This document shows positions 6,176 through 8,175 of a stretch of 8,175 nucleotides of DNA, piece after piece. The notes below the pieces were generated by a model. That model did not search any database. It had not been told where the DNA came from and worked only from the letters and a program-made list of their open reading frames with translations. The stretch covers positions 1 through 8,175 of the forward strand of contig CABQCB010000065.1 of assembly GCA_902462475.1 (NCBI GenBank). Reading direction: 5' to 3'. The position numbers and the translations under genes were made by a program. The first letter of the stretch is position 1. Every line of letters begins with the position of its first letter. The DNA is from an uncultured Oscillibacter sp. (GTDB taxonomy: Bacteria > Bacillota_A > Clostridia > Oscillospirales > Oscillospiraceae).

Positions 6176-8175
6176 ATGACGCCAAAGGACGAAGAAAAAA
6201 TCCCATATGATCCGCTGCTGGATGGAACGGACGTGCTCGCCGAAGGGGACTTTTCTCTGGAGGAGATCCTGGCCGAGTACGGCACCAGCCGGGAGCAGAA
6301 GATCCTGCGTGACGTGGAGCGCACCATAAGCGCCGAGACGCAGGCGCAGGAGCGGGCGGCCGAGGCCGCGGTACAGGCGCAGACCGCGGAGCCGCCGGAG
6401 GAACTGCCGGAGGAGAATGCGGCCCCCGAGACACCGCCGGAGGAGGAAAAGCCCCCGCGCCGGGGACACAAGCGGATCCTGTTCCCCGGTATGCACCGGG
6501 AACATGCCCCTCAGCCGCCGCAGGAGGAACCGGAAGAGGCACCGGAGCCGCCGGAGGAGGTCCCTCTGGAGGAGGCGCTGCCCCGTTCGCCCCACCCCAT
6601 TTCCCTGGAGGAAGTGGTGGGCAGCACCGTGGACGCGGTGATGGAGGAGGAGCGGCGGGAGCCGCTCATCCGGCCCAGACTGGGGCTTTTTTCCCGGCGG
6701 AGACTGGAGGAGACGGAGCGGATCCCGCCGCCGCCGGAAGAGCCGCCGGAGCCGGAGGAGCCCCCGGAACCGGAGCTTGCGGAGGTGTCGGAGGCCTGCG
6801 GCCGGGCGTGGCGGAGCCACCGCAGCACGGTGCCCGCGGCCTTTGCCATGGCGCTGGTGCCGGTTTTGACTCTGGCGGCGGAGGCCTATGGACTGGTGAT
6901 CCCCTGGTGGTCCGATGCCATTGCCAACCGGGCGGCGGCTCTGCTGGGCTGCCTGATCCTCTCGGCCCTGCTGTGCCGACAGGTCTTTTCCCGGGCGCTG
7001 CACCAGCTGCGCCGGCACCGCTGCACGGCAGAGGTGCTCATTGCCCTTTCCGTGCTGGTATCCGCCGGCGACTGCGTGGCGGCCATACTCTCGCCGGAGC
7101 GCACCGCCGTTACCCCCTACGCCGCGGCGGCCTGCACGGCCCTGGCCTTTGCCCAGTGGGGGCTCAGCCGTCTCAGTCAGGCCCGCTATGAGACCATGCG
7201 CACGGCGGCCATGGACGATGAGCCGCCCTACCTGGTGACGGAGACCGATCAGGGCGCCTGCAAGCAAAACGGCGCGGTGCGGGGCTTTTACAATACCTTT
7301 AAGAGCGACGACATGCCCACCTTGTGGCAGACGGCACTGCTGCCCATCGTGGCGGTGGGGTCACTGGTGTTCGCGGGCCTGAGCTCTCTGGGCCAGGGCC
7401 GCGGCGCCGACTTTCTTTTGAACTGGTCGGCCATCCTGGCGGCCGGGGCCACCTTTGCCCTGCCGCTGAGCTGGAGCCTGCCCTTTTCCCGCCTCAGCCG
7501 CCACCTGCAAAAGGCAGGCTGCGCCGTGGCGGGCTGGCAGGGCGCGGAGAAGATCAGTGCCCGCCGGGGCCTCATCGTCACGGATGCGGACCTGTTCCCG
7601 CCGGGCACCATCCAGCTCAACGGCGTCAAGACCTTCGGCGAGGAGCTGCCCAAGGTGTACGGCTATGCCGCCGCCATGACCCGCTGCGCCGGATGCGGAT
7701 TGGAGCGCCTTTTTGACGACCTCTGCCGCAGCGAGGGCGGACGGCGCGAGAATGCCTGTGACTTCAGCTTTTACGAGGAGGGCGGCTACTCCGCCACCAT
7801 CCGGGGAGAGTCCGTACTTCTGGGCTCGGCCTCCTTTATGCGGAAAATGGAGGTGCGGCTGCCGGGCAACATCAATTTGAAAACCGGCGTGTTCCTGGCG
7901 GTGGACCGGCAGCTGGCGGCGGTGTTCGCCGTCAAGTACAATGCCTCGGAGAATGTGGACTTCGCCCTGCGGATGATCCGCCGCAGCCGTATGATGCCCA
8001 TTCTGGCCTCCAGGGATCCCAATATCACGCCGGGACTGCTGCACCGCAAGTTCTACAAAAAAGTGAAGGTGGAGTACCCGGATCTGAGCACGCGGGTGGC
8101 CCTCAGCGAGGCGGAGCTGGACCGGGGCGCGCCCCGGGCGCTGCTGCTGCGGGAGGGGCTGCTGCCCTACGCCGA
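6176..8175 (+). CDS. Degenerate P-type (P1B-like) ATPase with Pro/Glu-rich N-terminus, 3' truncated by window
   Basis: The frame is open from ATG 6176 to the right edge (666 complete codons). The start is preceded by AGAGGAAG (6164-6171). Residues 1-70 include DFSLEEILAEYG; residues 72-204 are Pro/Glu-rich. Six hydrophobic spans follow (about 219-243, 252-270, 284-306, 312-332, 383-403, 412-437). The pattern of four spans, a loop, two spans and then a cytoplasmic unit is that of heavy-metal P1B ATPases. The cytoplasmic part resembles a P-type unit: 'AGCAVAGWQGAEKI..RRGLIVTDADLFPPGTI' at the phosphorylation site, 'GGYSATIRGESVLLGS' as in the nucleotide domain, and 'GVFLAVDRQLAAVF' then 'MMPILASRDPN' where TGDN is expected. 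The key motifs are changed: DKTGT reads DADLF (470-474), CPC in span 6 is absent, SEHP reads AGCG (505-508), and the TGE actuator domain is reduced to about 50 residues (333-382). It is probably a pseudo-ATPase; its function is unknown. It lies 43 bases after rlmB. Confidence 0.75.
   Translation, partial: MTPKDEEKIPYDPLLDGTDVLAEGDFSLEEILAEYGTSREQKILRDVERTISAETQAQERAAEAAVQAQTAEPPEELPEENAAPETPPEEEKPPRRGHKRILFPGMHREHAPQPPQEEPEEAPEPPEEVPLEEALPRSPHPISLEEVVGSTVDAVMEEERREPLIRPRLGLFSRRRLEETERIPPPPEEPPEPEEPPEPELAEVSEACGRAWRSHRSTVPAAFAMALVPVLTLAAEAYGLVIPWWSDAIANRAAALLGCLILSALLCRQVFSRALHQLRRHRCTAEVLIALSVLVSAGDCVAAILSPERTAVTPYAAAACTALAFAQWGLSRLSQARYETMRTAAMDDEPPYLVTETDQGACKQNGAVRGFYNTFKSDDMPTLWQTALLPIVAVGSLVFAGLSSLGQGRGADFLLNWSAILAAGATFALPLSWSLPFSRLSRHLQKAGCAVAGWQGAEKISARRGLIVTDADLFPPGTIQLNGVKTFGEELPKVYGYAAAMTRCAGCGLERLFDDLCRSEGGRRENACDFSFYEEGGYSATIRGESVLLGSASFMRKMEVRLPGNINLKTGVFLAVDRQLAAVFAVKYNASENVDFALRMIRRSRMMPILASRDPNITPGLLHRKFYKKVKVEYPDLSTRVALSEAELDRGAPRALLLREGLLPYA
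6389..6787 (+). repeat. Pro/Glu-rich low-complexity coding segment
   Basis: Residues 72-204 of the pseudo-ATPase are dominated by Pro and Glu, with repeated PPEE/PEPEEP units (densest at 183-200) encoded by recurring CCG and GAG codons. Two less repetitive islands interrupt it: RRGHKRILFPGMHREH (95-110) and the SLEEVVGSTVDAVMEEE stretch (143-159) with the basic RPRLGLFSRRR (167-176). The segment is on the cytoplasmic side and is probably disordered. Confidence 0.7.

Noticed and set aside
5978..7267. Long minus-strand open frame (429 codons) opposite rlmB and the pseudo-ATPase
   Set aside because: It is Arg/Gly/Leu-rich antisense to coding sequence with recognisable motifs, has no plausible start context and crosses a gene boundary on the other strand.
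6176..8175. Pseudo-ATPase as a decaying pseudogene
   Set aside because: The frame is open for 666 codons without a stop or frameshift, with regular hydrophobic spans and a ribosome site. That points to a maintained protein that has lost catalysis.

Overview
The window looks like chromosomal DNA from a GC-rich (about 60% by eye) Clostridia-type Firmicute, most likely an Oscillospiraceae-like gut anaerobe such as the Flavonifractor/Pseudoflavonifractor group. The reasons are strong AGGAGG-type ribosome binding sites, the clostridial style of the FtsH sequence, and the combination of a YitT/DUF2179 protein, a membrane-anchored XRE regulator and a SpoU methyltransferase. The taxonomic call is inference. 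There are no tRNAs, rRNAs, insertion sequences or CRISPR arrays, and coding density is high. No gene-free gap exceeds 190 bases.

Layout. 1-116 (+): the last 38 codons of an ABC exporter ATPase. 152-1024 (+): a YitT-family membrane protein, probably in the same operon. 1023-1057: a bidirectional terminator shared with the convergent gene 1040-2350 (-), an XRE regulator with one membrane span and a large outer domain. 2475-2999 (-): a GNAT acetyltransferase. 3022-3054: terminator of the next gene. 3063-5171 (-): an FtsH-family AAA+ protein. 5172-5361: a divergent promoter region. 5362-6132 (+): an RlmB-type rRNA 2'-O-methyltransferase. 6176 to beyond the right edge (+): a large membrane protein with the fold of a P1B-type ATPase, open for at least 666 codons.

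Two proteins are the main points of interest. The FtsH homologue has an intact ATPase motor but lacks, as a clean in-frame loss of about 34 residues, the segment carrying the HEXXH zinc-protease motif; it should be a proteolytically dead unfoldase (FtsHi-like). The protein downstream of rlmB keeps the membrane topology of a P1B ATPase (four spans, a short loop, two spans, a cytoplasmic unit), but the phosphorylation motif DKTGT, the CPC metal site, the SEHP motif and most of the actuator domain are missing or replaced. It carries a Pro/Glu-rich N-terminal extension of about 130 residues. It is therefore probably a pseudo-ATPase with a scaffold or sensor role rather than a pump. The two lie on either side of the short divergent promoter region and rlmB.

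The other genes look like ordinary housekeeping or accessory functions. No shared pathway can be demonstrated from sequence alone.
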